This document shows, one piece after another, positions 63,201 to 64,000 of a stretch of DNA of 64,000 nucleotides. The stretch is from positions 1-64,000 of the forward strand of contig JAFSDQ010000012.1 in NCBI GenBank assembly GCA_017436135.1. The letters run 5' to 3'. The translations under genes were made by a program, and so were the position numbers. This DNA is from Clostridia bacterium. Its GTDB lineage: Bacteria > Bacillota_A > Clostridia > Monoglobales > Monoglobaceae. The notes under the pieces are model-generated. The model was not told the origin of the DNA. It saw nothing but the letters and a program-made list of their open reading frames with translations, and ran no database searches. The first letter of the stretch is position 1, and each line of letters opens with the position of its first letter.

Positions 63201-64000
63201 AGACGCTTTGGATAATGAATATTTCAGCGAAGACAGGCCTTTCTTTGCAGGTTCTGATTTAGACAGAGAAGCCCCGTACATGAATAACTACAACAGATTT
63301 AAAAACGGGCTTTATACAATGCAATATAAGGTATCGGATGCAGAGCTTTCAAGCGGTGTTACAGTTAACCTGAATGACGGATATGCAACCTTTACAGGGG
63401 ACGGACAGTATGTTGATTTTAAAAATGTAGATTTTGGTGTAGATTCAAATGAAATGGTTATCAGCTATTTCTGTGACAGTAACTGGACTTTTGACGATTT
63501 TGAAATTACAGTATATGAGGGTAATAATGTTGAGGGCGGTGATACATTTAAGGTTACAGCTCCTCAACAGGATGTTCCCGCAAAGAATAAAGTATGCACA
63601 ATGCGATTTATGACAGAACCAATTTCCGGAATTAAAAATGTCAGAGTAAAGGTAACAGATTACTTCTCTGCAAGAATTGGCGGAATAAGTGTCTACAAGA
63701 GGACAAAGCTTGAGAGGGCAGATGAATTCAGCCTTTTTGGATATCCCCTGGAGAATCCTGACAAGATTGCAGGACAGGAAATGTTTATGTTTGAGTCCAA
63801 GCTTGCATTAGATAATCCCCATACCGCTTCGGTAGCACAGCTATGGCAAAATCATATTTTCAGGTATGATAATCGCAAAATAACAGCAGATTCTGATTAT
63901 TTTGTAATAGCAGCCGGAACAGGAAGCACAGACAGACATAGAAAGCAGCTTGTAAGAATTTATCTTTGTGATAAGGACACTCCTCGTTTAAGAAATCGAA
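60232..64000 (+). CDS. Very large secreted parallel beta-helix protein, runs off window
   Basis: ATG 60232 follows AGGAGGAGA. No stop occurs in 1256 codons. A signal peptide (MNKKIISYIITLSLILSTCTIFA) is followed by a beta-rich region (about 80-230) that looks like a carbohydrate-binding module. A copper-amine-oxidase-N-like domain follows (about 270-395, LGTLYLPVNTLAKALGYYSEV and ASVRYFAELCGKTIDY). From about residue 418 a right-handed beta-helix begins (TYYVAENGKKTNLGTEQSPW, GDTVILKAGTYRE) with repeated N-rich turns such as GIYNNTVYNTGRGALCYARN. After about 1030 further beta domains follow. The helix resembles GH141 or pectate-lyase-type proteins, but no family or catalytic residues are assigned. 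Confidence 0.85.
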   Translation, partial: MNKKIISYIITLSLILSTCTIFADKVPPCKTYEDRYAAQYDARVKSYAVSYAKSNMKNQIAGMSEAEIEEFALNNERCLAYGEKKVEWYNKSYTPGETERIVNGTDLIESESYGATINGNSVQIDAGGKARFGFFVPYSMRSVTIVYTGGGNITFKTEQDDYGSFQLPNAADDTDYKIEFGKSLGRGVDEESTQYRAWTHGYGAIREYVEHGGEKKVTITTDSPIIIKEIRFEKELTMGANESVIPEFSTDPVIQRYETELMSTVLIHEDAPIIIVNGGRRYIDNGNIHKKPYNRLGTLYLPVNTLAKALGYYSEVMNDKVYALMRSDTHEVVLMESAIKVTKGVAATQTLSSPAFIYADGEVLASVRYFAELCGKTIDYKDDLVVIDDKYTTKDVLNETGFYNYAKAKFDGFVNEPDIGKTYYVAENGKKTNLGTEQSPWNLATASKEAKPGDTVILKAGTYRETFVPENSGEPNSPITYKAADGARVIISAAEKVTSTPTVHKTVEGNTIYKFDVSGIDNLGIGRNQIYINEKMQPEARYPDGPKPVEGLSDAWIIRGDIFKAAGADESTADYNTMYSDTLLNQEEEDYWAGGIYVGTFGLSYAILTGKIAHSTKGKLIIDETYRTDRWWKTSCESVNRGSDQWNYGMIVGSMNALNMPGEWIREDNSLYMILPEGEAVATVEIEEKARQIAIDLTGKSFINIEGIETFGGGITMNDSEMCMLKDMNMTYISHYTLNSDPSDGYVDFPFNHTKPGAPQRGEVGVYVGGKDNIIVNSKIDHSASAGIYATGLYGYFENNIINDTGYMGSYASGIYLHTIPWEQTKVPRGGYGIYNNTVYNTGRGALCYARNGFTSNNETGTSIQHPGFISIGSDIAYNDFHDACLITEDAGAVYSNGVIGGFDKKLTAFRNNYIYKTLTGEDVNPGDALLYWDGDAHNFDSYNNLLFSTGDMVAMMKSIAFVEGSEAYDRLWNNQILGSLTLDSSKPVADALDNEYFSEDRPFFAGSDLDREAPYMNNYNRFKNGLYTMQYKVSDAELSSGVTVNLNDGYATFTGDGQYVDFKNVDFGVDSNEMVISYFCDSNWTFDDFEITVYEGNNVEGGDTFKVTAPQQDVPAKNKVCTMRFMTEPISGIKNVRVKVTDYFSARIGGISVYKRTKLERADEFSLFGYPLENPDKIAGQEMFMFESKLALDNPHTASVAQLWQNHIFRYDNRKITADSDYFVIAAGTGSTDRHRKQLVRIYLCDKDTPRLRNR

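Noticed and set aside
1..64000. CRISPR array, tRNA, rRNA or phage genes
   Set aside because: No regularly spaced direct repeats, cloverleaf-type sequences, rRNA segments or phage structural proteins were recognised by reading; a tool search could still find a short tRNA.

Overview
The window looks like chromosome of a low-GC, endospore-forming Firmicute (class Clostridia). Supporting signs are spoIVA, strong AGGAGG-type ribosome binding sites, SigA promoters of the TTGACA-17-TATAAT type, type III glutamine synthetase, S-layer-homology (SLH) and copper-amine-oxidase-N-like domains in secreted proteins, and an rplS-lepB-rbgA-rnhB-yraN block typical of Clostridia. The many glycan and pectin-type enzymes suggest a fermentative plant-polysaccharide degrader. 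A relative of pectin-degrading gut Clostridia such as Monoglobus is possible, but that is inference.

Region by region. (1) 1-13.4 kb is an accessory carbohydrate region: a partial M24/creatinase-fold protein, a CE15-like esterase, a GH29 fucosidase, a PL22-like beta-propeller, a ferredoxin plus FAD oxidoreductase pair divergent from an AraC regulator, an unusual glycoside-hydrolase-like protein paired with a creatininase-like amidohydrolase, and a second AraC regulator followed by an MFS transporter. (2) 13.4-17.7 kb holds an NhaC antiporter with a structured leader, a DUF559 nuclease gene inside a pair of inverted palindromic repeats, a 6S-like non-coding RNA with its own promoter and terminator, a small membrane protein and an SLH-only protein. 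(3) 17.7-29 kb holds glnN, a GH5 enzyme, lgt, a pair of M16 peptidases, an AI-2E family membrane protein and a type-2-like ileS. (4) 29-48.4 kb is a core housekeeping block: smc, a PatB/MalY-like lyase, ftsY, rplS, lepB, rbgA, rnhB, yraN, an M19 dipeptidase, an aspartate aminotransferase, proC, coaE, a lytic transglycosylase, an M18 aminopeptidase, ldh, a four-domain flavodiiron protein and spoIVA. (5) 48.6-64 kb is a second polysaccharide locus: a GH95-like enzyme, a GH2 enzyme, a secreted LamG-SASA-CE4 esterase fusion, an alpha/beta esterase, an AraC regulator and a very large secreted beta-helix protein running off the window.

How they fit together: regions 1 and 5 each pair glycan-cleaving enzymes and esterases with AraC regulators. 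A 32-base motif (29/32 identical) lies both upstream of the GH2 gene and in the gap between the AraC gene at 59.1 kb and the beta-helix gene, so those genes may form one regulon. The most unusual element is the DUF559 cassette (15686-16131): the flanking repeats supply its ribosome binding site, stop codon and terminator. Other structures worth testing are the nhaC leader with an evident Shine-Dalgarno-sequestering pairing and the 6S-like RNA. No tRNA, rRNA or CRISPR array was recognised.
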